From contig CATOTB010000001.1 in the NCBI GenBank assembly GCA_951812945.1, positions 248,001 through 312,000 of the forward strand: a stretch of DNA of 64,000 bases, given 5' to 3'. This document shows, one piece after another, positions 51,790 through 61,210 of this stretch. The notes beneath the pieces are model-generated. The model was not told the DNA's origin. It was given only the letters and a program-made list of their open reading frames with translations, and did no database searches. How positions within the stretch are numbered: position 1 is the stretch's first letter; each line of letters begins with the position of its first letter. This DNA comes from Candidatus Dadabacteria bacterium (GTDB taxonomy: Bacteria > Desulfobacterota_D > UBA1144 > Nemesobacterales > Nemesobacteraceae). Both the position numbers and the translations under genes were made by a program.

Positions 51790-53358
51790 ATGAGGTTATT
51801 TAACTTCTTTGCAATAATGTTTTTGCTGGTAGGAGCGTTGGCTTTTTCCGCCTGCACAGACACTGAGTATGTAGATGTACCGGGAGACCCTGTAACTGTA
51901 CCGGGAGACCCTGTAACTGTACCGGGAGACCCTGTAACTGTACCGGGAGACCCTGTATTTGAGTGCCTTGACGGAACTTCAGCGCCAAGTCTCGAAGAGT
52001 GCCCGGATTTTTATGAAGAGATAGGGATGGTGGAAGAGGGCGGATGTTGGGACGAGGGTGACGGCAACGACCGGCTAAAGGGTAACGAGATGGCCAATTG
52101 TATCGATGGCATGGGGGGCAACGACGCCATCAAGGGCCTAGGTGGTGACGACACGCTTATCGGAGGCACAGGAGACGACACGCTCTACGGGGGGCCCGGC
52201 AATGATGAGCTTACCGGCGGCAGCGGCAACAACATGCTTAACGGCGGAGACGGTGAGGACATTGCGATCTACAAGGATGTTATGAGAGTAGTGGCCGACC
52301 TGAGCAACAATATGGCCCGGATTCAGCACGCCAGCCCTGAAATGGTAGATCCGCTCATAGAGACAGGAGATAGCGGAATAGGTACGGATACCTTGATAGA
52401 GATCGAGAACGTCAAGGGCAGTCTTGCGGGAGCCGACACAATAACCGGCGATGACAATGCGAACGTGCTTAAAGGTCTTGACGGTGCCGACACGCTTAAC
52501 GGCGGAGACGGTGACGACATGATTCTTCCCAATCGTCCTGTGGAGATGGATGCTGACGGTATGGCTATAGAAAACGTGGCGGATCCAGCATCAGCTGACG
52601 GCGTTGATGTGGTCGACGGGGGCGAGGGGAGCGACACCATAAACTACGAGGGCGAAAGCGGCGATGTGACCGTTGCCCTTGCCACTATTGTTCCGGCCGC
52701 GGGAACCGATACCGATACCCTCACTGACGATGTCATTGCTCATGTTGCGGCCGAGGTCTCCGGCTTTGGGACCGACATGATCGTGCTTGTGGATCGAGGC
52801 ACGACAGATGACCCGAAACTAGAGAGCACCATTGAGAACGTTATCGGAGGCTTCGGTGGCGACGCCCTTACTGGTGACGTTCGGGGCAACATGCTTACAG
52901 GCGGCGCTGGTGACGACACGCTTAACGGCGAAGCAGACCCCGCCGCTGAGGCGACGACGATGGGCGGTGCCGACACGCTTAACGGAGGCGCGGGCGATGA
53001 TGAGCTTAACGGAGGTCCCGGAAACGACATACTTGACGGCGGTGCTGGTACCGACACGCTTAACGGCAATGCGGGCGATGATATGCTTGACGGCGGAAGC
53101 GGTACCGACACGCTTAACGGCGGCGCGGGCGATGACCAATATATTATCACCAAAGACGACGCCGATACGATCTCCGAGTTTGCGGCTGGTGACAAGATAT
53201 CTCTGAAGGGCTTCATGGGCGATGAGAAGCTAGTTATAGACGGAACGGCGCTTCAGGTTGTGGATCCGGATGACTCGTCTGATACTACTGACATTGCCAC
53301 CATTTCTACCGGTGCGAATCTTATCCGGCTGACTCAGGACGTAGAGTTTATAGACTGA
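51790..53358 (+). CDS. Lipoprotein with RTX (hemolysin-type) calcium-binding repeats
   Basis: 522 residues. The lipoprotein signal peptide ends in the lipobox AFSAC (Cys 22). Next comes a short VPGDPVT repeat four times, then from about residue 90 many glycine/aspartate nonapeptides of the GGxGxDxLxGG type (GGDDTLIGGTGDDTLYGG, GGPGNDILDGG). These form Ca2+-filled beta-rolls. The C-terminal region with ADTISEFAAGDKISLKGF resembles the end of RTX serralysin-like domains. It is probably a lipid-anchored surface or adhesion protein; no catalytic domain is seen. The T2SS or a type I exporter could carry it. Confidence 0.85.
   Translation: MRLFNFFAIMFLLVGALAFSACTDTEYVDVPGDPVTVPGDPVTVPGDPVTVPGDPVFECLDGTSAPSLEECPDFYEEIGMVEEGGCWDEGDGNDRLKGNEMANCIDGMGGNDAIKGLGGDDTLIGGTGDDTLYGGPGNDELTGGSGNNMLNGGDGEDIAIYKDVMRVVADLSNNMARIQHASPEMVDPLIETGDSGIGTDTLIEIENVKGSLAGADTITGDDNANVLKGLDGADTLNGGDGDDMILPNRPVEMDADGMAIENVADPASADGVDVVDGGEGSDTINYEGESGDVTVALATIVPAAGTDTDTLTDDVIAHVAAEVSGFGTDMIVLVDRGTTDDPKLESTIENVIGGFGGDALTGDVRGNMLTGGAGDDTLNGEADPAAEATTMGGADTLNGGAGDDELNGGPGNDILDGGAGTDTLNGNAGDDMLDGGSGTDTLNGGAGDDQYIITKDDADTISEFAAGDKISLKGFMGDEKLVIDGTALQVVDPDDSSDTTDIATISTGANLIRLTQDVEFID
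51880..51957 (+). repeat. 21-bp tandem repeat within the lipoprotein gene
   Basis: The 21-bp unit beginning CCGGGAGACCCTGTAACTG is present three times exactly (51880-51900, 51901-51921, 51922-51942) plus a partial fourth copy. It encodes (V)PGDPVT repeats just after the lipidated Cys, as a stalk of adjustable length. Confidence 0.92.
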
Positions 53359-53382
53359 GGCAACGGAGCTAAACTTATTTTT

Positions 53383-53422
53383 AAGCGCGGTTTCCGGCAG
53401 CCCCGGTAGCCGCGCTTTTTTT
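53383..53422 (+). terminator. Intrinsic terminator after the RTX lipoprotein gene
   Basis: AAGCGCGG (53383-53390) pairs with CCGCGCTT (53410-53417), followed by a run of T to 53422. Confidence 0.85.
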
Positions 53423-53612
53423 ATGGGCCGGTTTGTTAACACTTCGGATCAGCCGAGTTCCCGCTCTCCTTTGGAAATGGCCCGCCCCTTTCTCTTCGAG
53501 TAAGACTTGACATCATCGCCTGGCCCCTTTTGTTCTCCTCCTGTTGTTATGAGAGGGTCGGTGCTGGTTTTCCGCAAGTTCCGGCTGAGTATGTTCCACC
53601 ATGCCGACTCTT

Positions 53613-54160
53613 CTATTGAATCAGTTCTTTGTACCTGAGTCTTTTCCCGTTCATTGCCTCGATAACGGCATCTGTCTGCTCGATAGTGGCAAGCGGGCGG
53701 ATGTTGTGCCTTCCCGCATACCCATCTATGTAGCGTTGAAGGTGCCTTTTGCTCATCTTGCGGCAAACTCCAGCGTGCCCTTTTTTGAGCATAAACCAAA
53801 AAGACTCCACGCCTTGCGTGTGAGCTTGTCTTTTTATGTACTCTCCGGCTGAGTGGTTTACCGCCTCGTGCCTGTAGTTCTTCTTCGCGAGCCCTTTGTA
53901 CCCCGTAGTTCTGATCCGTGTAAACTGTAGCGCCTTCGGGTACGGTTTCTTGCGCCATTCTCTGAAGCGTGATACTTGAAACGGGTTCGGCAACCTTCGC
54001 CCTGACCCTCTTGCTCGCTCTTTTCTTAATTGCCGCAACAGGGGTCTTGTCCTGCGCTCCAGCTCCTGACATGCAAGGCTTCCTTGAAGTGTGCATGTTG
54101 TGGTATTTCCCCCTGACGGAGGTTTCATCTACCTCTACCGTGTGTCACCGTGACGATGTC
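53613..54160 (-). pseudogene. Decayed IS1595-family transposase
   Basis: On the minus strand the pieces match the intact IS1595 transposase at 61211. VEVDETSVRGKYH (about 54138) corresponds to its first catalytic Asp region, and VYTDQNYG to IYSDNHRS. After a frameshift near 53900, HEAVNHSAGEYIKRQAHTQGVESFWFMLKKG through GRHNIRPLATIEQ to KRLRYKELIQ covers the C-terminal third. The N-terminal zinc ribbon and helix part is missing or scrambled, with stops before VEVDET. No terminal repeats like those at 30409 or 60339 are visible. It lies between the RTX gene and mutS. Confidence 0.85.
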
Positions 54161-54341
54161 GTGCAGATGAGGACGATGGAGGTATCGGCTACCGGTATTG
54201 AAAAAACTTCTATAATCCCTGATCAAGCCCTTCCTTGTACGTGTTCTTAAACCACACCAATTTTTAAAAGCTTTGGACAATGGCGTCGCCCCGCACCGTT
54301 GTGCCCCCTTTCGCCGGTTCCGCCGCCCCGTTAAAATTCTG

Positions 54342-54347
54342 TATAAT
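54342..54347 (+). promoter_or_regulatory. -10 element of mutS; transcript possibly leaderless
   Basis: TATAAT lies 9 bp before the mutS ATG (54357). A start point 7 bp downstream would be at or next to the ATG, and no Shine-Dalgarno sequence precedes it. The -35 region is weak (TTCCGC at 54318-54323). Confidence 0.45.
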
Positions 54348-54356
54348 AGTACTTGC

Positions 54357-56960
54357 ATGAGTTCGCAGACCCCTTTGATGAGTCAGTACTTAAGTGTGAA
54401 AAGGGAGTACCCGGACGCGATACTTCTTTTCAGGCTCGGGGATTTCTACGAGATGTTCTATGACGATGCGAAAACCGCGTCGGAGATACTCGGGATAGCC
54501 CTTACCTCAAGGGATCGCTCGAAAAAAAATCCGGTGCCTCTCTGCGGTGTTCCATTCCACAGTGTGGAGCCCCATATATCAAAACTACTCGGAAGCGGAA
54601 AGAAGGTTGCGGTCTGCGAGCAGATAGGGGATCCGAAGCAGACGAAAGGAATCGTGGAGAGAAAGGTCGTAAGGGTTCTCACTCCCGGGGTTGTTCTTGA
54701 TTTGGAGAACCTCGAAGCAAAAAGCAATAATTTTCTTGCGTGCGTCGCGGAGGAAGAAGGCGGCTTTGGGTTTTCTTTCTGCGACATCTCAACAGGAGAG
54801 TTTCGGACCTCCTTTTTCCGTTCGCGGGAGGATCTTCTCTCGGAGCTTTCCCATCTTGATCCCAAGGAAATTCTCGTCCCGGATTCAGACGCAGAACCTC
54901 CTTGGCTTAAATCCCTGCTCGACATGAATCCCCGCACGTTTGTGACCAAAGTAGATTCCTGGAAGTGGGAATTAGAGAGATGCAGGGAAATTCTAAAAGA
55001 CGGTTTTGTGGTTCTTACCCTGGAAGCCACAGAGATTGAGAAAAAACCGGGCTGCATTCTTGCCTGCGGGGTGCTTTTCGATTACCTCCGGGAAACCCAG
55101 AGGGACTTTCTGCCCCAAATAGATTTTCCCAAATACTACGACACAGTCGACTACATGAAAATAGACGAGTGGACCGTGAGGAACCTTGAGCTCAGAAGCT
55201 CTACCGAAGGTTCCGTAAAACACTCCCTGCTGGGAGTAATGGACGAAACCCGCTCGCCCATGGGCGCGAGGCTCCTTCGCCGCTTTATGAGCTACCCGTT
55301 GCTTGACATAGAGGAAATAAAAAAAAGACAAGGGGCAGCGGCCGAGCTGCTTGAGAACCTCTCCGCGAGGGAAGAGCTGATGGAGGCGCTTCGGCAGATT
55401 GGGGATCTCGAGAGGCTCATACACCGGGTCGAGACCCCTTCTGCGAGGCCTAGGGACCTCGCCTCGCTTCGGGATTCCTCGTTCTACGTGGAAAGGCTCC
55501 GCGACTCTATGCGGGATCTTCGCTCGGAGGCTCTCGCCTCCCTTCGGGAGAGGATGGATGATTTCCGGGACCTCCGCGGTTATCTCGAGGAGGCCCTGGT
55601 CGAGGCCCCGCCAGTTTTCGCGAGGGAGGGAGGGGTTATAAGGGAAGGCTTCTCCTCCGAGCTTGACCGCCTTCGGAAGATCCAGAGCGACGGGCGCAAA
55701 TGGATATCCGAACTTGAGGGCCGTGAGAGGGAGCGGACTGGGATAGCCAACCTCAAGATCGGCTATAACAGGGTATTCGGCTACTACATTGAAGTAACGA
55801 AATCGAGGCTTTCTCTTGTTCCTGAGGGTTACTCAAGAAAACAGACCCTCGCTGGAAGCGAGCGTTTCATCTCGCCCGAACTTAAGGAATACGAAGAGCA
55901 GATACTCACCGCCGCTGAGAAAATAACGGAGCTTGAAGCCTCGCTTTTCGAGCAGGTGCGAAAGCATGCGGCCGCGGAGGCCGAGCGCGTAAAGGCAACG
56001 GCGGCTGTGGTCGCGGAGACAGACGTTTTCTGCTCCATGGGGGAGATCGCCTCGCGCTACGGCTACTGCCGACCGGAATTCGTTTCCCGTCCCCTTGTTG
56101 AACTTAAGGACTCTCGCCACCCCGTGGTAGAGAGAATCGGCCTTGAGAAGGGCTTTGTGCCGAACGACGTCACCCTGGATTCGGAAGGGGATCGCTTCAT
56201 GATCATTACGGGACCCAACATGTCGGGCAAGTCGACCCTCATAAGGCAGGTGGCCCTCATATCGCTGATGGCCCAGATGGGAAGCCTCGTTCCTGCCCGG
56301 GCGGCAAGGCTCGGGGTGGTCGACCGGATATTCTCAAGGGTCGGGGCGTCAGATAACCTCACGGCTGGCCGGTCAACCTTCATGGTCGAGATGGTCGAGA
56401 CTGCGCACATCCTGCAGAACGCCACACCGAGGAGCCTGGTCATACTGGATGAGATCGGGCGGGGCACAAGCACCTTTGACGGGATGAGCATAGCGTGGGC
56501 GGTTTCAGAGTATCTCTACGACCTTGGTCCCCTTGCCCTTTTCGCTACCCACTACCACGAGCTCTCAAACCTCGCGGACGTAAAGCCCGGAATCGCTAAC
56601 GCTAACGTGTCGGTAAAGGAGGAGAGGGGAGAGATACTGTTTCTAAGGAAGCTTCTCCCTGGAGCCACAAGCCACAGCTACGGCATACAGGTGGCCCGCC
56701 TTGCCGGCGTCCCCCCTAAGGTTCTTGCCTCGGCCAGGAAGGTCCTTTTTTCCCTTGAGAAGCTAAAGGCTTCCCTCTCCCAGTCGATGCTCGGCGGGCA
56801 GCTTCTTCTTTTCGATGCGGAACCGGACAAGGAATCTGAGGCTGCTTATCAAAAGGAAGAACTTCTGGCTGAAGATCTAACGGCCCTCGATCCCATGAAC
56901 ATGACCCCGATGGAGGCGCTGGAGAAGCTGATCGAGCTTTCTCGGAAGGCGAAGAAATAA
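54357..56960 (+). CDS. mutS: DNA mismatch repair protein MutS
   Basis: 867 residues from the ATG at 54357; the frame is open 28 codons further up but that part reads into the promoter. The N-terminal mismatch-binding domain has LFRLGDFYEMFYDDA with the Phe-x-Glu wedge. The ATPase has Walker A ITGPNMSGKSTLIRQ, the ILDEIGRGTSTFDG Walker B/signature and the ATHYHEL switch His. It recognises mispairs and recruits MutL. It appears complete. Confidence 0.96.
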   Translation: MSSQTPLMSQYLSVKREYPDAILLFRLGDFYEMFYDDAKTASEILGIALTSRDRSKKNPVPLCGVPFHSVEPHISKLLGSGKKVAVCEQIGDPKQTKGIVERKVVRVLTPGVVLDLENLEAKSNNFLACVAEEEGGFGFSFCDISTGEFRTSFFRSREDLLSELSHLDPKEILVPDSDAEPPWLKSLLDMNPRTFVTKVDSWKWELERCREILKDGFVVLTLEATEIEKKPGCILACGVLFDYLRETQRDFLPQIDFPKYYDTVDYMKIDEWTVRNLELRSSTEGSVKHSLLGVMDETRSPMGARLLRRFMSYPLLDIEEIKKRQGAAAELLENLSAREELMEALRQIGDLERLIHRVETPSARPRDLASLRDSSFYVERLRDSMRDLRSEALASLRERMDDFRDLRGYLEEALVEAPPVFAREGGVIREGFSSELDRLRKIQSDGRKWISELEGRERERTGIANLKIGYNRVFGYYIEVTKSRLSLVPEGYSRKQTLAGSERFISPELKEYEEQILTAAEKITELEASLFEQVRKHAAAEAERVKATAAVVAETDVFCSMGEIASRYGYCRPEFVSRPLVELKDSRHPVVERIGLEKGFVPNDVTLDSEGDRFMIITGPNMSGKSTLIRQVALISLMAQMGSLVPARAARLGVVDRIFSRVGASDNLTAGRSTFMVEMVETAHILQNATPRSLVILDEIGRGTSTFDGMSIAWAVSEYLYDLGPLALFATHYHELSNLADVKPGIANANVSVKEERGEILFLRKLLPGATSHSYGIQVARLAGVPPKVLASARKVLFSLEKLKASLSQSMLGGQLLLFDAEPDKESEAAYQKEELLAEDLTALDPMNMTPMEALEKLIELSRKAKK

Positions 56961-57417
56961 AGGGAGTTCTTTCCGGTCTAAGAGCCGCTCTAGGGCTCCG
57001 GTTTCGACATTCGCCCCCCCCCAGGCGCGGTATCATGTACGTAAGCTCATCTGCCATGCGCAGAAGGAGTAACGGGGTTGTCCCGTCCGCCGACGGCCTC
57101 AAACTTTTTAACTCTCTCCCAAGCCGCTTTCAGGGCTTCTTTTTTCCCTAATTTGCACAGCCATTCTTTTAATTCGGGCGGGCACACACCGCCAGGAGAC
57201 ACTTTTTCCGTTATAAGGAAATTCAGAACCAACGAACGAGGTAAGAGTGGTCCGAGAAGTGGTTACCCTCGATTCTGCATCCACTCACTTATAAGCCAAG
57301 CTCGCTTGGTTCTTTGGAATTGGCGTTCGTTTTTGCCGGAACAGGCAGGCACAGCGTCCCGCGGCCTTGAAATCTGCCTGTCTAGTGATTGTAATGTAGT
57401 TACGCAAGGAGGCCCGC
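56961..57417. other. Intergenic region between mutS and mazEF
   Basis: 457 bp. A minus-strand frame at 57047-57232 (61 residues, with PPELKEWLCKLGKKEAL and AAWERVKKFEAVGG) has protein-like composition and may be a small gene or the tail of a lost one, but I cannot name it. A similar stretch (GGCCTCAA near 57096 and near 58010) occurs on both sides of mazEF, hinting at a short imperfect repeat around the module. Confidence 0.3.
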
Positions 57418-57669
57418 ATGAAGATTAAACTGATATCTATCGGCAACTCGAAGGGAATCCGTATTCCTTCGTCGGTTATCAAGCAGTGCGGTCTCGGCAA
57501 CGAGCTGGAGATGCGTGTCGAGAACGGAGTCATCGTGCTTGCGCCTTTGCGAAGCTTGCGCGAAGGCTGGAGAGCGGCTTTTGAAAAAATGGCGACCGCA
57601 GGTGACGACGCGTCGCTGATTCCCGATGCCCTCGAAAACGACTTCGATGCCGAGGGCTGGACATGGTAA
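57418..57669 (+). CDS. mazE: MazE-like AbrB-fold antitoxin
   Basis: 83 residues. The N-terminal swapped-hairpin AbrB/MazE domain is LISIGNSKGIRIPSSVIKQCGL followed by ELEMRVENGVIVLAP. The acidic C-terminal tail (DDASLIPDALENDFDAEGWTW) would occupy the toxin groove. It overlaps mazF by 7 bp, and AAGGAGG precedes the ATG. Confidence 0.92.
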   Translation: MKIKLISIGNSKGIRIPSSVIKQCGLGNELEMRVENGVIVLAPLRSLREGWRAAFEKMATAGDDASLIPDALENDFDAEGWTW

Positions 57670-57998
57670 AGCAGGTTCGGCGATATGATATATGTCTGGC
57701 CAACCTGGACCCCGCGCGCGGGTCGGAAATCCAGAAGATGCGGCCATGCGTAGTGATCTCGCCGGATGAAATGAACCTGCACATTCGCACGGTCATAATA
57801 GCGCCCACGACATCGACGCAACGAGACTATCCCAGTTGCGTAAGTGTCACCTTTCAGCGTAAGAAGGGCCAAGTGGTCCTCGATCAAATCAGGACCGTGG
57901 ACAAGTCTCGCTTGGTCAAGCGGCTGGGCGTCTTGCCTGACGCACGAGCGCGGGAGGTGGCGGATGTGTTGCAAGAAATATTTGCCTACGGCGGCTGA
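57663..57998 (+). CDS. mazF: MazF/PemK-type mRNA interferase toxin
   Basis: 111 residues. Family motifs: RYDICLANLDPARGSEIQKMRPCVVIS (the RP region), IIAPTTST, and VVLDQIRTVDKSRLVKRLG. MazF toxins cleave RNA at short sequences when the antitoxin is degraded. It appears complete. Confidence 0.94.
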   Translation: MVKQVRRYDICLANLDPARGSEIQKMRPCVVISPDEMNLHIRTVIIAPTTSTQRDYPSCVSVTFQRKKGQVVLDQIRTVDKSRLVKRLGVLPDARAREVADVLQEIFAYGG

Positions 57999-58060
57999 CG
58001 AAAGGGCGGCCTCAAGCTTTTAACTATCCCGCTTCAGCCCCTATTTTTTCCCTCTATCCC

Positions 58061-58119
58061 TTGACACTCGCAAAAACGTGCTTACTTTATAGTTGGCACT
58101 TGGCAGACAGGAGTGCCAG
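58061..58119 (+). promoter_or_regulatory. groESL promoter with CIRCE-like HrcA operator
   Basis: TTGACA at 58061-58066 with a -10 in TACTTTATAG (58083-58092). Downstream, TTGGCACTT (58093-58101), 9 bp, then GAGTGCCAG (58111-58119) has the exact 9-9-9 geometry of CIRCE (TTAGCACTC-N9-GAGTGCTAA), with the inner TGGCACT/AGTGCCA perfectly inverted. It is the expected operator for the heat-shock repressor HrcA, which is not in the window. Confidence 0.85.
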
Positions 58120-58154
58120 ACAAGTTTTAAAAAGTTAAAAAGGAGGTATTTGAG

Positions 58155-60099
<1,945 letters not shown>

Positions 60100-60130
60100 G
60101 AGTCTCCCTGAACTCAGGAAGATAAACTGA

Positions 60131-60168
60131 AGCGGGCATGGCGCACAGGCGTCCTGCCCGCTTTTTTT
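60131..60168 (+). terminator. Intrinsic terminator of groESL
   Basis: AGCGGGCA (60131-60138) pairs with TGCCCGCT (60155-60162), followed by a T-run. Confidence 0.9.
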
Positions 60169-60197
60169 TGCCGTTTTTAATTTTTTTTAATTTTCCC

Positions 60198-60325
60198 TTG
60201 ACAGTTTAAGTAAATTACTTATATTTTATAACAGTGTTGATTAAGAACATTGATCAATAACTCATCCTTCATCCTCCTTTTTGTAATAGAGAGCGTCTCG
60301 GCCCCCCTGAGGCGCTCTTTTTTTT
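60198..60325 (+). ncRNA. Candidate short transcript (sRNA or orphaned leader) with own promoter and terminator
   Basis: TTGACA (60198-60203), 16 bp, TATATT (60220-60225) predict a start near 60232. AGAGCGTCTC (60290-60299) pairs with GAGGCGCTCT (60309-60318) followed by eight T residues, a clear terminator. The about 95-nt product has no ORF but contains CCTCC (60273-60277) in a C/U-rich single-stranded stretch, able to pair with Shine-Dalgarno sequences. It could instead be the 5' leader of a gene displaced when the element at 60339 inserted. Confidence 0.5.
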
Positions 60326-60338
60326 GGTCTAATCGAAA

Positions 60339-60360
60339 GGGACTTATATACAATCCTACC
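60339..60360 (+). repeat. Third copy of the terminal repeat (transposon left end)
   Basis: Matches 30409-30431 with one substitution and one missing base, and reversed 31691-31703 exactly over 13 bp. No subterminal hairpin like those of the tnpB element is seen next to it. Confidence 0.8.
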
Positions 60361-60389
60361 AAACTTTCCCGGAACTTAAGGAGAGATAA

Positions 60390-60501
60390 CACAGGGAGCA
60401 TTAAGGAGGGGGAATCGAACTCCATAACGCAGCCTTCCTAAGCCACGTCTCAAAACCGGTTTCACCCGGTGGACAGTACTCCACACTGCCAGCTCCCTGC
60501 G
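60390..60501 (-). ncRNA. Candidate structured RNA, tRNA-like
   Basis: The ends pair over 10 bp (CAGGGAGC at 60392-60399 with GCTCCCTG at 60492-60499, plus a G-U and a C-G pair possible only in the minus-strand RNA). Inside, the minus strand has GGCAGT/ACTGTC (D-arm-like, 6 bp), ACCGG-GTGAAA-CCGGT and a T-loop-like GTTCGATTC. A perfect TATAAT on the minus strand (60508-60513) puts the start at about 60500, the first base of the stem. It is not a normal tRNA because the T stem mispairs and no 7-nt anticodon loop fits. A decayed or divergent tRNA-like RNA is possible. Confidence 0.4.
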
Positions 60502-60579
60502 TTTATTATTATACATGGAGTAGGGTTGGTGTAGTTTTTGTCCTGAAAATAAAAGGAGACTAAGGGCAGTACCAAGTTA

Positions 60580-60609
60580 TAATTACCTCTCAAAAATGGG
60601 AGGTAATTA
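60580..60609 (+). promoter_or_regulatory. Hairpin covering the ribosome binding site of the 60612 gene
   Basis: TAATTACCTCTC (60580-60591) pairs with GGGAGGTAATTA (60598-60609) over 12 bp with one G-U. The GGGAGG Shine-Dalgarno sequence lies in the 3' strand, 8 nt before the GTG start, so the folded leader would block translation. As DNA it is also a 10-bp inverted repeat that could be an operator. Confidence 0.6.
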
Positions 60610-60611
60610 CG

Positions 60612-61124
60612 GTGTCGAAACGGGAAATTCTTTTTTATATTTTGAAATGGATAATCACACCTTCTTCTTTATCTGGTTGGATTTATACACTGGTGTCTGG
60701 AACACAAAAATTTCTTGGAGTGATGGAGATGGGACCTTTTGAATGGTATTTAATTTTTCAAGCTTGCGTTATTGCTATAATTGTCATTAATTGGCCTCGT
60801 GTTGTGAGGTTATGGAAACGATGTACCAAAAGAGATAAACATGAAGAATTAGAGCTTGTTGTGGGAAAGTTTTTGGTAGCAGAGAGGTTTGTTGAAGTCA
60901 TGGGTGGTTCAAATCCGGCACCTGTGTATGAATATGAAAAGGCAAAAGACAATTTCGCGGCAAAGTTAATGGAGTTAGATTTCGTTATTTTAAATGATAC
61001 GAATGATTCTAAATTTATGGAAAAATTTAAATGGTTTGCTTTCAGATTATCGGTGGAATTAAGAAAGACAAAATATAATAAGCTTCAGAATCTTTGGGAG
61101 GAAACTTGTAAAGAGATTGATTAA
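60612..61124 (+). CDS. Hypothetical membrane protein of the mobile segment
   Basis: 170 residues from a GTG. Two predicted membrane helices (about residues 5-30 and 45-62, WYLIFQACVIAIIVINW) are followed by a basic, helical cytoplasmic part of about 100 residues. I recognise no family. It is AT-rich like the transposase and methyltransferase that follow and differs from the upstream chromosome. The transposase promoter lies 20 bp after its stop, so it is probably a separate unit, possibly part of the cargo. Confidence 0.65.
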   Translation: MSKREILFYILKWIITPSSLSGWIYTLVSGTQKFLGVMEMGPFEWYLIFQACVIAIIVINWPRVVRLWKRCTKRDKHEELELVVGKFLVAERFVEVMGGSNPAPVYEYEKAKDNFAAKLMELDFVILNDTNDSKFMEKFKWFAFRLSVELRKTKYNKLQNLWEETCKEID

Positions 61125-61144
61125 TAAAAACTTTCCAAAAATTC

Positions 61145-61182
61145 TTGACATTTTCTTTATTTATGGTAGCATATTACCATAA
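61145..61182 (+). promoter_or_regulatory. Transposase promoter with overlapping palindromic operator
   Basis: TTGACA (61145-61150) is followed by TTATGGTA-GCATAT-TACCATAA (61161-61182), a perfect 8-bp inverted repeat that covers the -10 area (TAGCAT or CATATT). A repressor bound here would control the transposase-methyltransferase-DUF262 transcript. AAGGAG lies before the transposase ATG. Confidence 0.6.
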
Positions 61183-61210
61183 TAAAGAGAATGATTAAGG
61201 AGAGTTAAGA

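Noticed and set aside
51880..51957. CRISPR-like repeats
   Set aside because: The repeats are directly tandem without spacers and encode an in-frame peptide repeat. No CRISPR array was found anywhere in the window.
52323..53216. Long reverse-strand ORFs across the RTX gene
   Set aside because: They are shadows of the periodic, codon-biased repeat sequence.
60440..60495. Cobalamin riboswitch, because of CCGGTG/CCGG-like segments
   Set aside because: The conserved core order does not match on either strand and no B12 gene follows.
60390..60501. Selenocysteine tRNA or another canonical tRNA
   Set aside because: There is no valid 7-nt anticodon loop and the T stem mispairs; kept only as a structured RNA candidate.
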